A DNA stretch of 14,879 nucleotides from Gammaproteobacteria bacterium (GTDB taxonomy: Bacteria; Pseudomonadota; Gammaproteobacteria; DSM-26407), in contig JAQVKR010000016.1 in assembly GCA_028694565.1 (NCBI GenBank), positions 1 to 14,879 of the forward strand, written 5' to 3'. Below the pieces are notes generated by a model. The model was not told the DNA's origin, did no database searches, and worked only from the letters and a program-made list of their open reading frames with translations. The translations under genes and the position numbers were made by a program. Shown here one piece after another: positions 1 to 6,821 of this stretch. Position 1 is the stretch's first letter; the number at the start of each line of letters is the position of its first letter.

Positions 1-582
1 CGAGCGCGAGCCGTCCACGGCGGCGGCCAGGTTGAGGCCGCTGAGCGGAACCGCCTTGGGCTCGCCGCTGCTGCCGCTGGTGGCGATGACCAGGTGGGTC
101 GCCTCCACCGCCAGCGGCTCCGCCACGGGCGCTGCGGACGCCGGCGCGGCGGCCAGCAGCCGCGCCCCGTCCAGGGTCGGCAGCGCATCCGGTGCGGGGG
201 CGCCGTCGGTTACCGCCCGGGTGGCGCCGCCCAGGCGCAGGAGCCGCTCCAGCAGCGCCGGCGGCAGGTCGGGGTTGAGCGGCAGGAGATGCAGACCGGC
301 CCGGGGCGCGGCATGCAGGAGCAGGGCGGTCAGCAGCCGATCCCGGCTGAGCACCGCCAGGCCGCCGCCCGCACCACCGCTCCATGCGCCGAGCCGCCGC
401 GCCAGCCCGGCGACGCGCACCTCCAGGTCCGCGTAGCTCCAGGCCTCCTGGCCGTGGTACAGGGCCGGCGCCTCCGGCGCGCGGCGCGCCCCATGCCGGA
501 GCCAGGCGGCGGGGGAGGAGGGCGCAAGGGCGGCAGGCTCCACGGGATGATCTCGCTGACGGGGAAGAGGAACCCCCATCAT
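1..582 (-). CDS. AMP-binding (acyl-CoA synthetase / MenE-like) ligase, N-terminal part, cut by window edge
   Basis: The minus-strand frame is open for 194 codons from ATG at 582 to the first base of the window, so the C-terminal part is missing. The N-terminus reads like the usual ANL adenylating-enzyme opening: a segment around residues 27-54 (WLRHGARRAPEAPALYHG, then WSYADLE) and, at 168-176, TSGSSGEPK, the glycine/serine-rich ATP-binding signature of this superfamily. Family knowledge: these enzymes activate a carboxylate as an acyl-AMP and usually transfer it to CoA. The signature falls at about residue 170, which suits a compact member such as o-succinylbenzoate-CoA ligase, but the substrate-determining half lies outside the window, so no symbol is given. 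Two adjacent ATG codons (582 and 579) are possible starts and neither has a clear Shine-Dalgarno. The frame remains open upstream, so the start is uncertain. The family assignment is firm; the substrate is unknown. Confidence 0.8.
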   Translation of the reverse strand, partial: MMGVPLPRQRDHPVEPAALAPSSPAAWLRHGARRAPEAPALYHGQEAWSYADLEVRVAGLARRLGAWSGGAGGGLAVLSRDRLLTALLLHAAPRAGLHLLPLNPDLPPALLERLLRLGGATRAVTDGAPAPDALPTLDGARLLAAAPASAAPVAEPLAVEATHLVIATSGSSGEPKAVPLSGLNLAAAVDGSRS

Positions 583-662
583 GCACGCCGGGGCGGCGCT
601 GGCAAGCGCATGGCCCCTCGCTGCGCCCTCCCGGCCACTCCCCGGCGGGCGCCGGCCGGAAC

Positions 663-716
663 GGAGCCGGGCCCGCCATTGCGGCGAACCCGGCTCCGGC
701 ACCCGCGGGCGGGTGC
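663..716 (-). terminator. Two tandem hairpins downstream of the cytochrome gene (terminator-like, no U-tract)
   Basis: Just 12 nt after the cytochrome stop, 699-705 pairs with 710-716 (7 bp, 4-nt loop). Next, 663-677 pairs with 683-697 (15 bp, 5-nt loop). In the longer stem the two non-Watson-Crick positions are G.U pairs in minus-strand RNA but A-C mismatches in plus-strand RNA, so the structure suits the cytochrome transcript. No T-run follows on the minus strand, so intrinsic termination is not assured; it could instead protect the mRNA 3' end. Confidence 0.45.
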
Positions 717-728
717 GGCCGGATTTGT

Positions 729-1046
729 TTACTGGCTGGCCAGCCAGGCGGCGATGGCGGCGATCTCCTCATCGTTCACCATCGCCATGATGGGCTTCAT
801 GGCGGCGGTCTGGCCATTGGCCCGGGCGCCGCTCTTGATGTCCTTCATCTGCGCGGCCAGGTACTGCCCGTTCTGGCCGGCGATCCTGGGATAGGTGGGT
901 ATGAGGGGGGTCTTGGCATCGGCGCCGTGGCAGACATTGCAGGTCTTCTGGACATACAGGGCGGCCCCATCGGCGGCCAGGGCCGGCGTGGCGGCGACGG
1001 CCAGGGCCGCGGCCAGGACCCGCACGGAAAGGTTGGGCTTGCGCAT
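729..1046 (-). CDS. Periplasmic monohaem cytochrome c (class I, c5/c553-like)
   Basis: A 105-residue protein with a Sec signal peptide (residues 1-24, ending TPALA before ADGAALY) and one haem-attachment motif CNVCH at 36-40. Mature size is about 81 residues, typical of a small class I cytochrome c. Met83 is the likely distal haem ligand because it precedes the conserved C-terminal helix (NDEEIAAIAAWLASQ); Met87 and Met89 are nearby alternatives. Role: electron carrier in the periplasm; the partner cannot be told from sequence. The start at 1046 is chosen because it gives an intact signal peptide and has GGGAG about 10 nt upstream. The frame stays open back to 1301, but that extension would bury the signal peptide. 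The gene stands alone, divergent from aroE, with an FNR-type box about 140 nt upstream and two hairpins after the stop. Confidence 0.9.
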   Translation of the reverse strand: MRKPNLSVRVLAAALAVAATPALAADGAALYVQKTCNVCHGADAKTPLIPTYPRIAGQNGQYLAAQMKDIKSGARANGQTAAMKPIMAMVNDEEIAAIAAWLASQ

Positions 1047-1184
1047 GGCTTGTTCACTCCCTTGCAGTATTTCGTTTCGGATGGTTTGACACGATCGATT
1101 GTTGTTATTGGCGATCCTCATCCTCGTCCTGGCGCCCACCCGCTCCGGCAACGACCGCCGGCAATTCGAGCGCCCACAATTTAC

Positions 1185-1198
1185 TTGATTTTTGTCAA
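1185..1198. promoter_or_regulatory. FNR/Anr-type box between the cytochrome gene and aroE
   Basis: On the minus strand the site reads TTGAC-AAAA-ATCAA, a dyad matching the FNR-family consensus TTGAT-N4-ATCAA at nine of ten defined positions. It is symmetric outward to CTTGA...TCAAG. It lies in the divergent region, centred about 145 nt before the cytochrome ATG and about 145 nt before the aroE ATG. A haem protein for low-oxygen respiration is the more natural target (inference). No convincing -10 hexamer was seen at the class II spacing in either direction. Confidence 0.5.
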
Positions 1199-1244
1199 GG
1201 AATTCCAGTGATCCGGCCAATTCGCCGCCGCCCTTGCTAGACTT

Positions 1245-1301
1245 GTGTACCGCTTCACCCCGGGGGGCGCTTTCAGAGCCTCCCGGGGTGAAGCGGTACA
1301 C
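1245..1301 (+). repeat. 24-bp stem hairpin just upstream of aroE
   Basis: The left arm 1245-1268 starts with GTGTACCGCTTCACCCCGGG. The right arm 1278-1301 is its reverse complement at 23 of 24 positions; the remaining pair (G1265 with T1281) is a G.U wobble in plus-strand RNA. The loop is 9 nt (GCTTTCAGA). It ends 35 nt before the aroE ATG, so it would sit in the aroE leader if transcription starts upstream of it. It is not placed as a terminator for any plus-strand gene in view. The function is unknown. Confidence 0.8.
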
Positions 1302-1336
1302 TAGGGAACCCCTTTCCAGCCCTGCCGAGACCGACC

Positions 1337-2161
1337 ATGCCAGTGGACCGCTATGCGGTGATGGGCAACCCCATCGCCCACAGTAAATCGCCCCGCATCC
1401 ACGCCGCCTTCGCCGCGCAGACCGGCCAGGCGCTCGCCTATGAGGCCATCCTGGTTCCGCTGGGCGGCTTCCAGGACGCCCTGGAGAGCTTCGCGTCCGG
1501 GGGCGGGCGCGGCCTCAACATCACCGTTCCCTTCAAGCAGGAAGCCTGGGCGGCCGTGGACTCGCGCAGCCCGCGGGCGGAGCGCGCCCGGGCGGTGAAC
1601 ACCATCGTCCTGGGTGGGGAGGGCCGTCGTTACGGCGACAACACCGACGGGGTGGGCCTGGTGCGCGACCTGACCGTGAACCACGGCGCGGTGCTGGCGG
1701 GTCGGCGGCTGCTGCTGCTCGGCGCCGGCGGCGCCGCCCGCGGCGTGCTCGGCCCGCTGCTGGAGGAGAGGCCGGCGTCCCTGCTGATCGCCAACCGCAC
1801 CGCCCGGCGGGCCGAGGAATTGGCGGCCGACCACGGCGACCTGGGCCCGGTGAGCGGCGGCGGTTTCGACGTGCTCGCGGAGGAGGAGGGCTTCGACCTG
1901 GTCATCAACGCCACCGCCGCCAGCCTGCAGGGGGCGGTGCCGCCCCTGCCCGGGCACTGCCTGGCGCCGGGCGCGTGGTGCTACGACCTCATGTACGCCG
2001 CCGAGCCCACCGCGTTCCTCACCTGGGCCGAGGCCCACGGCGCCGAGCGGGCCATCGACGGCCTGGGCATGCTGGTGGAGCAGGCCGCCGAGTCCTTCGC
2101 CCTGTGGCGGGGCGTGCGCCCCGACACCGCCCCGGTGATCCGGATGCTGCGCGGGGGGTGA
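1337..2161 (+). CDS. aroE: Shikimate 5-dehydrogenase AroE
   Basis: Cytosolic NADPH-dependent reduction of 3-dehydroshikimate to shikimate in aromatic amino acid synthesis. The 274-residue product has the usual AroE length. The shikimate-binding SKSP is at 16-19, NITVPFK at 61-67 with the catalytic lysine at 67, and GDNTDG at 100-105 with the catalytic aspartate at 104. The nucleotide-binding GAGGAARG is at 129-136, followed by NRT at 153-155, the segment that recognises the NADP 2'-phosphate in this family. C-terminal DGLGMLVEQAAESF is also typical. The ATG at 1337 gives the standard N-terminus (RYAVMGNPIAHSKSP); the Shine-Dalgarno is weak. aroE is divergent from the cytochrome gene, convergent with gor, and appears to be a single-gene unit. 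The hairpin ending at 1301 lies in its upstream region. Confidence 0.97.
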   Translation: MPVDRYAVMGNPIAHSKSPRIHAAFAAQTGQALAYEAILVPLGGFQDALESFASGGGRGLNITVPFKQEAWAAVDSRSPRAERARAVNTIVLGGEGRRYGDNTDGVGLVRDLTVNHGAVLAGRRLLLLGAGGAARGVLGPLLEERPASLLIANRTARRAEELAADHGDLGPVSGGGFDVLAEEEGFDLVINATAASLQGAVPPLPGHCLAPGAWCYDLMYAAEPTAFLTWAEAHGAERAIDGLGMLVEQAAESFALWRGVRPDTAPVIRMLRGG

Positions 2162-2172
2162 GTTGGGACAAC

Positions 2173-2389
2173 TAGACAGGATTTACAGGATTTGGAAAAG
2201 CGCGTCAGGCACCACAAACCGGCTACATTTCGGACCAACCACTGACGAACCTGGTGCAGGACACGGCACTGATTTGGCAAGGACACGACCACGAAGAGGC
2301 GCCCCTCGTGGCCGTGCGTCAGATCCACCCCGCTTCCCCCCGCCGTGGATAAACTCCTTAAATCCTGCACATCCTGTCAATCCTGTCTA
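2173..2389. repeat. Intergenic repeat element A1 (CAGGATNNN tandem repeats in inverted orientation)
   Basis: This 217-bp element fills the gap between the convergent aroE and gor stops. The left end has two CAGGAT copies 9 nt apart (TAGACAGGATTTACAGGATT from 2173). The right end, read on the minus strand, has three copies 9 nt apart (CAGGATTGA, CAGGATGTG, CAGGATT) beginning with TAGACAGG, so the outer 11 bases are perfect inverted repeats. The interior has a core TTCGGACCA near 2229-2237 shared with element A2, and a 16-bp hairpin at 2283-2317. No reading frame in it looks like a protein. It resembles a small palindrome-ended, MITE-like or RNA-forming unit, of no family I can name with certainty. 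Confidence 0.8.
2283..2317 (-). other. Hairpin inside element A1, compatible with minus-strand RNA
   Basis: In minus-strand RNA 2302-2317 pairs with 2283-2298 around a 3-nt loop: 12 Watson-Crick pairs and 4 G.U pairs without a bulge. Read on the plus strand the same four positions are A-C mismatches. The asymmetry suggests that, if the structure matters, it acts in RNA read through from gor. No U-tract follows. Confidence 0.5.
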
Positions 2390-2399
2390 TTTCCAGATC

Positions 2400-3752
2400 T
2401 CAGCGCATGGTGACCAGTTCCTCGGCGCTGGTGGGGTGCAGGGCCACGGTGTTGTCCAGATCGGCCTTGGTGGCGCCCATCTTCAGCGCCACGGCGAAGC
2501 CCTGCAGCATCTCGTCGGCGCCCAGCCCGATGAGGTGCACGCCCACCACCTTCTCCTGCGCCCCCACGGTCACCAGCTTCATGGCGGTGGGAGAGGGGTG
2601 GGAGGTGAGCGCGGCGTACATGGGGGTGAAGCTGGTCTGGTAGCACTTCACGCTCTGGGGGCCGAACCGCTCCAGCGCCTGGGCCTCGGTGAGGCCGACG
2701 GTGCCGACGGGCGGGTGGCTGAAGACCACCGTGGGCACGTTCTCGTAGTCGAGCCGCAGCTCCGGCCGGCCGCCGAACAGGCGCGTGGCCAGGCGGCGGG
2801 CGGCGGCGATGGCCACCGGCGTCAGCGCGATCCGGCCGGTCACGTCGCCCACCGCGTAGATGCCCGGAACGTTGGTGTTCTCGAACGGGTCGGTGGGGAT
2901 GAAGCCGCCGGCGTCGGTCTCCACCCCGGCCGCCTCCAGGTTCAGGTCCGCGGTGGCGGGATCGCGGCCGATGGCCCAGATCAGGCTGTCGAAGCCGGCC
3001 AGCTCGGTGCCGTGGTCGCAGTGCAGCCGGAGACCGTCGTCACTGCGCTCCACCGCCGTGAGCGTGGTGTTGGTCACCACCTGGATGCCCTCGTCCTGCA
3101 TCGCCTCCAGCAGGGTCTCCCGCAGCAGGGCGTCGAAGCCGTCCAGGACATGCTCGCGGCGGATGACCAGGGTGACCTCGGAGCCGAGCGCCTGGAGCAC
3201 CCCGGCCAGCTCCACGGCGATGTAGCCGGCGCCCACCACCGCCACCTTGCGCGGCTGCGCCTCCAGGGCGAAGAAGCCGTCGGAGGTGATGCCGAGCTCG
3301 GCGCCGGGAATCGACGGCAGGCGCGGCACCGCGCCCGGGGCGATGACGATGTGATCGGCGCTGTAGCGCTCGCCCTCCACCTCGATGGTGCGGCTGTCGA
3401 GGAAGCGGGCGCGACCCCGGATCTCGTCGATGCCGGAGTCCTTCAGATAGCCGTGGTACCAGGCGTTGATGTTGCCGATGTAGCGCTCGCGGGCCGCCAC
3501 CAGGCGGCCCCAGTCGAGCCCGCCGGCGCGCACGTCGAAGCCGTAGTCTGGGGCATCGCGCAGGGTATGGGCGATGGAGCCGGCGAACCACATCACCTTT
3601 TTCGGCACGCAGCCCACGTTGACGCAGGTGCCGCCGATGCGGCCGGACTCCACCACCGCGCAGCGGGCGCCGTGGGTCACCGCCCGCTCGGCCACGGAGA
3701 GCCCGCCGCTGCCGCCGCCGATGGCAATCAGATCGTAGTGTTTGCTGGACAC
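2400..3752 (-). CDS. gor: Glutathione-disulfide reductase (glutathione amide reductase possible)
   Basis: FAD flavoenzyme that reduces glutathione disulfide in the cytosol. It has 450 residues, the same length as E. coli Gor. The FAD motif GGGSGG is at 12-17, the redox-active disulfide Cys43/Cys48 in [13 protein letters not shown], the pyridine-nucleotide motif GAGYIAVE at 174-181, a second FAD motif (AVGDVTG), and the catalytic C-terminal His439/Glu444 in HPTSAEE. The start is GTG at 3752, supported by GAGGAGG 5 nt upstream. Oddity: at the NADPH 2'-phosphate site Arg198 is kept, but the position of E. coli Arg204 is Asp204 (VLDGFD instead of an LRSFD-type segment), so coenzyme preference may differ. 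Known from the family: a purple sulfur bacterium has a glutathione amide reductase that prefers NADH. Single-gene unit, divergent from prlC, with its own sigma70-like promoter. Confidence 0.93.
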   Translation of the reverse strand: MSSKHYDLIAIGGGSGGLSVAERAVTHGARCAVVESGRIGGTCVNVGCVPKKVMWFAGSIAHTLRDAPDYGFDVRAGGLDWGRLVAARERYIGNINAWYHGYLKDSGIDEIRGRARFLDSRTIEVEGERYSADHIVIAPGAVPRLPSIPGAELGITSDGFFALEAQPRKVAVVGAGYIAVELAGVLQALGSEVTLVIRREHVLDGFDALLRETLLEAMQDEGIQVVTNTTLTAVERSDDGLRLHCDHGTELAGFDSLIWAIGRDPATADLNLEAAGVETDAGGFIPTDPFENTNVPGIYAVGDVTGRIALTPVAIAAARRLATRLFGGRPELRLDYENVPTVVFSHPPVGTVGLTEAQALERFGPQSVKCYQTSFTPMYAALTSHPSPTAMKLVTVGAQEKVVGVHLIGLGADEMLQGFAVALKMGATKADLDNTVALHPTSAEELVTMR

Positions 3753-3757
3753 GTCAG

Positions 3758-3764
3758 CCTCCTC
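3758..3764 (-). promoter_or_regulatory. Shine-Dalgarno deciding the GTG start of gor
   Basis: On the minus strand GAGGAGG is followed by 5 nt and then GTG. This near-perfect anti-16S match fixes the rare start codon, and the protein then begins directly before the conserved FAD-binding strand. Confidence 0.8.
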
Positions 3765-3778
3765 TCGGACAGAGGCCG

Positions 3779-3807
3779 AATCTAGCGGAACGGGGCGGGG
3801 ATGGCAA
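3779..3807 (-). promoter_or_regulatory. Probable sigma70 promoter of gor
   Basis: Minus strand: TTGCCA (3802-3807), 17-nt spacer, TAGATT (3779-3784). The -35 matches consensus at 5 of 6 and the -10 at 4 of 6. The predicted transcript start is near 3772, leaving a leader of about 20 nt that includes the Shine-Dalgarno. Confidence 0.55.
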
Positions 3808-3868
3808 AGGGACGGCCGCCCGGCGCCGGCCGGGGAGACCGGGAAGCTGGCCGCTGGCGGCCGGAAAC

Positions 3869-3877
3869 TGGTATCTT
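3869..3877 (+). promoter_or_regulatory. Possible extended -10 promoter of prlC
   Basis: TG-G-TATCTT matches an extended -10 element (TGN before the hexamer) with no recognisable -35. Predicted start near 3884, about 24 nt before the prlC ATG. A short GGCCGC/GCGGCC dyad lies just upstream at about 3850-3863. Confidence 0.35.
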
Positions 3878-3907
3878 TCCCCCTCTCACGACAACGCGCT
3901 GAATCCC

Positions 3908-5950
3908 ATGGACAACCCCCTGCTGGACATGACCGGGCTGCCGCCCTTCTCGGCGTTGCGCCCGGAGCACGTGGAGCCCGCCATCGACGCGGTGCTGGAG
4001 GAGAACCGCGGCCGGGTGGCGGCGCTGCTGGCGGCCACGGATCACTACACCTGGGACAGCCTGGTGGCCCCGCTGGAGGCCCTGGAGGATCGGCTCAACC
4101 GCACCTGGTCGCCGGTGAGCCACATGAACTCGGTGGTGAACACCCCCGAGCTGCGCGCCGCCTACAACGCCTGCCTGCCCAGGCTTTCCGACTATGCCAC
4201 CGAGATGGGGCAGAACGAGGCGCTCTACGCCGCCTTCCGGTCCATCGCCGAGCGCGCCGACTTCGGCGCCCTGGACCCGGTCCGCCAGCGCATCGTCGGC
4301 AATGCGCTGCGCGACTTCCGCCTCGCCGGCGTCGCCCTCGACCCGGAGCGCCGGGAGCGCTTCCGGGCCATCCAGCAGCGCCTCAGCACCCTCACCTCGA
4401 AGTTCGAGGAGAACCTGCTCGACGCCACCCACGCCTGGTTCCGGCAGGTCACCGACACGGCCGAGCTGGCGGGCCTCCCGGAAAGCGCGCTGGCGGCGGC
4501 GCGCCAGGCCGCCGCCAGCCGGGAGCTCGACGGCTGGGTCTTCACCCTCGAGTACCCGAGCTATTTCGCGGTGATGAGCTACGCCGAACACCGCCCCCTG
4601 CGCGAGGCGCTCTACACCGCCTACGTCACCCGGGCCTCGGACCAGGGCCCCCATGCCGGGCGCTGGGACAACGGACCGGTGATGGAGGAGATCCTGGCCC
4701 TGCGCCACGAGCTGGCCCGGCTGCTCGGCTTCCGCAACTACGCCGAGCGCTCGCTCGCCACCAAGATGGCGCCGGACACCGGGGCGGTGCTCGCCTTCCT
4801 CGAGGACCTGGCCGGGCGCTCGCTCGCCATGGCCCGGGAGGAGCTGGAGACGCTGCACCGCTACGCCCGCGAGCACCACGGCCTGGCGCGGCCCGAGAGC
4901 TGGGACATCACCTACTGCTCCGAGCAGCTGCGCCGCCACAGGCACCAGCTCTCCCAGGAGGATCTGCGCCCCTACTTCCCCGAGCCGCGGGTGCTGGAGG
5001 GGCTGTTCGCCGTGGTGGAGCGGCTCTACGGCGTGCGCGCCGAACTCCAGCCCGGGGTGGACACCTGGCACCCGGACGTGCGCTTCTACCGGCTGGTGGA
5101 CGAGGCGGGCGAGGTGCGCGGCCGGTTCTACCTCGATCTCTACGCCCGCGCCCACAAGCGCGGCGGGGCATGGATGGACGAGTGCATCGTCCGCCGTGTC
5201 GACGGCCAGGGCCGGGTGCAGGTTCCGGTGGCCTACCTCACCTGCAACTTCAACGCGCCGGTGGAGGGCCGCCCGGCGCTGTTCACCCACAACGAGGTGC
5301 TGACCCTGTTCCACGAGTTCGGCCACGGCCTGCACCACATGCTCACCCGCATCGATCACGCCAGCGTGGCGGGGATCAACGGCGTGGCCTGGGACGCGGT
5401 GGAGCTGCCCAGCCAGTTCCTGGAGAACTGGTGCTGGGAGCCGGAGGCGCTGGCGCTCGTCTCCGGTCATCACGAGACCGGCGAGCCCCTGCCGCAGGAG
5501 CTCATCGGGCGCCTGCGCGGCGCGCGCAATTTCCAGGCGGGAATGCAGATGGTGCGCCAGCTCGAGTTCGGCCTGTTCGACTTCCGCCTGCACCTGGAGT
5601 ACGACCCGGCGCGCGGCGCCCGGGTGCAGGAGATCCTCGACGAGGTGCGGGCCCAGGTGGCGGTGGTGGCCCCGCCGGCCTTCAACCGCTTCCAGCACAG
5701 CTTCTCCCACATCTTCGCCGGCGGCTACGCGGCCGGCTACTACAGCTACAAGTGGGCGGAAGTGCTGGCCTCCGACGCCTTCTCGCTGTTCGAGGAGCAG
5801 GGCATCTTCGACGCCGAGACCGGACGCCGCTTCCTGCGCACCATTCTGGAGCGGGGCGGCGCCCAGGAGCCCATGGAGCTGTTCGTCGAGTTCCGCGGCC
5901 GGGAGCCCGAGATCGACGCCCTGCTGCGCCACAGCGGCATCGCCGCCTGA
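3908..5950 (+). CDS. prlC: Oligopeptidase A (M3 zinc metallopeptidase)
   Basis: Cytosolic thimet-type zinc peptidase that cleaves short peptides, including cleaved signal peptides in E. coli. The product has 680 residues, identical in length to E. coli OpdA/PrlC. The active-site motif HEFGH is at 469-473 (zinc ligands His469 and His473, catalytic Glu470), in the family context [12 protein letters not shown]. The third zinc ligand is Glu499 in [10 protein letters not shown]. Typical family segments are also present: the N-terminal [15 protein letters not shown] and the C-terminal [23 protein letters not shown] 3908 gives the standard N-terminus; no strong Shine-Dalgarno is visible. Its stop codon overlaps the start of the SH3/anchor gene, suggesting co-translation. 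Divergent from gor across 155 bases. Confidence 0.96.
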   Translation: MDNPLLDMTGLPPFSALRPEHVEPAIDAVLEENRGRVAALLAATDHYTWDSLVAPLEALEDRLNRTWSPVSHMNSVVNTPELRAAYNACLPRLSDYATEMGQNEALYAAFRSIAERADFGALDPVRQRIVGNALRDFRLAGVALDPERRERFRAIQQRLSTLTSKFEENLLDATHAWFRQVTDTAELAGLPESALAAARQAAASRELDGWVFTLEYPSYFAVMSYAEHRPLREALYTAYVTRASDQGPHAGRWDNGPVMEEILALRHELARLLGFRNYAERSLATKMAPDTGAVLAFLEDLAGRSLAMAREELETLHRYAREHHGLARPESWDITYCSEQLRRHRHQLSQEDLRPYFPEPRVLEGLFAVVERLYGVRAELQPGVDTWHPDVRFYRLVDEAGEVRGRFYLDLYARAHKRGGAWMDECIVRRVDGQGRVQVPVAYLTCNFNAPVEGRPALFTHNEVLTLFHEFGHGLHHMLTRIDHASVAGINGVAWDAVELPSQFLENWCWEPEALALVSGHHETGEPLPQELIGRLRGARNFQAGMQMVRQLEFGLFDFRLHLEYDPARGARVQEILDEVRAQVAVVAPPAFNRFQHSFSHIFAGGYAAGYYSYKWAEVLASDAFSLFEEQGIFDAETGRRFLRTILERGGAQEPMELFVEFRGREPEIDALLRHSGIAA

Positions 5951-6597
5951 TGATCATGAGCAACCGACGCCCCCTGTTCCTCGCCGCCATGGCGCTGCTG
6001 CTCCTGCTGCCGCCGATGCCGGCCCCCCGGGCCGCCACCGAGACCCGCTACGTGAGCGATCAGCTGCTGCTGGAGGTCCGCGCCGAGCCCGACCCGGCCG
6101 CGGCCGCCGAGGCCACGCTGCCCACGGGCACCCCGGTGGAGGTGCTGGAGCAGCGGGACGGCATGGCCAGGATCCACGCCGCGGACGGCACCGAGGGATG
6201 GGTCGACAGCGCCTTTCTGATGGGGGAGCAGCCGGCGCGGCTGCGGCTGCTGACCACCGAGGATCGCCTGCAGAAGGCGCGGGAGGAGATCGACCGGCTG
6301 CGGGAGGAGAACGAGCGCCTGCAGGGGCGCGATGGGCCGTCACCGGCGGCGGGCGACGGTGACGCCCGGCTGCAGGTGGAGAACGCGGCCCTCAGGGCGC
6401 GCATCGAGCGGGCGACGGCCGTGCTGCGCGGCGAGGAGGCGCCGGCGGAAGCCGCCCCCGGGGAAGCCGGGCCGGCCGCCAGCGCGCCCCTGGCCTGGCT
6501 GGGCCTGGCGCTCGGGGCCCTGCTGGCGGGCTTCCTGCTGGGCACCCGCTGGATGGACCGCCGCCAGCGCCGGCGCCTGGGCGGCTTCCGGCTCTGA
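5950..6597 (+). CDS. YgiM-type SH3-domain protein with C-terminal membrane anchor
   Basis: A 215-residue envelope protein. An N-terminal signal/hydrophobic segment spans about 9-26, followed by a bacterial SH3-like domain at about 32-96 (YVSDQLLLEVR, later GWVDSAFLM). A charged coiled coil follows at about 104-160 (DRLQKAREEIDRLREENERLQ in part), then a Pro/Ala/Glu linker, one transmembrane helix at about 180-197, and a basic tail (DRRQRRRLGGFRL). This order fits the SH3-and-anchor family that includes E. coli YgiM; its biochemical role is not established. It starts at 5950 in a TGATG overlap with the prlC stop; ATG 5956, two codons later, is an alternative. The layout predicts the SH3 domain on the outer face of the inner membrane with a short basic cytoplasmic tail (inference). 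Confidence 0.88.
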   Translation: MIMSNRRPLFLAAMALLLLLPPMPAPRAATETRYVSDQLLLEVRAEPDPAAAAEATLPTGTPVEVLEQRDGMARIHAADGTEGWVDSAFLMGEQPARLRLLTTEDRLQKAREEIDRLREENERLQGRDGPSPAAGDGDARLQVENAALRARIERATAVLRGEEAPAEAAPGEAGPAASAPLAWLGLALGALLAGFLLGTRWMDRRQRRRLGGFRL

Positions 6598-6628
6598 GCC
6601 GCCGCGGCAGTTCACCTTCCAGTTCCTA

Positions 6629-6762
6629 AACGCAAAGGCGCAAAGGACAGGGAAGGTGGTTGCAATCCGGCCCGTCAAGCCTGGTGATAAGCCCCGGCGG
6701 GCCCGAATCCAACCCGGACTGCACACGCCATATTGTTCCTGGCGTCTTGGCGTCTTCGCGTT
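6629..6762. repeat. Intergenic repeat element B (8-nt GCNAAGNC repeats in inverted orientation)
   Basis: This 134-bp element lies between the convergent SH3 gene and hemE. The left end is AACGCAAAGGCGCAAAGG (6629-6646), two units 8 nt apart. The right end, read on the minus strand from 6762, is AACGCGAAGACGCCAAGACG followed by CCAGGAA, three units 8 nt apart. The interior is an imperfect palindrome: GGTTG near 6657-6661 answers CAACC near 6709-6713, with partial pairing continuing inward to GGCCCG/CGGGCC. No reading frame in it looks real. Its ends differ in sequence from A1 and A2, but the two-plus-three inverted layout is the same. Confidence 0.75.
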
Positions 6763-6821
6763 GAACCGATTCCATGCCCCAGCCAGTACGGGCGGCCGGT
6801 AGCCGGAGGCCGGCGCTGCGG

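Noticed and set aside
729..1301. 190-residue N-terminally extended form of the cytochrome
   Set aside because: The extension covers the hairpin and FNR-like box and would place the signal peptide internally. ATG 1046 has a Shine-Dalgarno and gives a standard secreted cytochrome.
1274..1302. aroE promoter with -10 TACACT at 1297-1302
   Set aside because: The hexamer overlaps the right arm of the hairpin and no -35-like sequence lies 16-18 bases upstream.
2173..2389. CRISPR array or tandem-repeat locus
   Set aside because: The repeats are 9-nt units in inverted end groups of two and three, with no uniform spacers and no cas genes in the window.
2163..3785. Plus-strand open frame of 540 codons opposite gor
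   Set aside because: Shadow of gor, and it would run through repeat element A1; no domain recognised.
3782..5932. Minus-strand open frame of 716 codons opposite prlC
   Set aside because: Shadow of prlC, which has a full-length, motif-complete M3 peptidase in the other strand.
3742..6597. A 951-codon plus-strand frame that would fuse an unknown protein to the SH3/anchor protein
   Set aside because: Its first roughly 730 codons are an out-of-frame reading of prlC (Arg/Gly/Pro-rich). Only the portion from 5950 has protein-like features, so the SH3 gene starts there.
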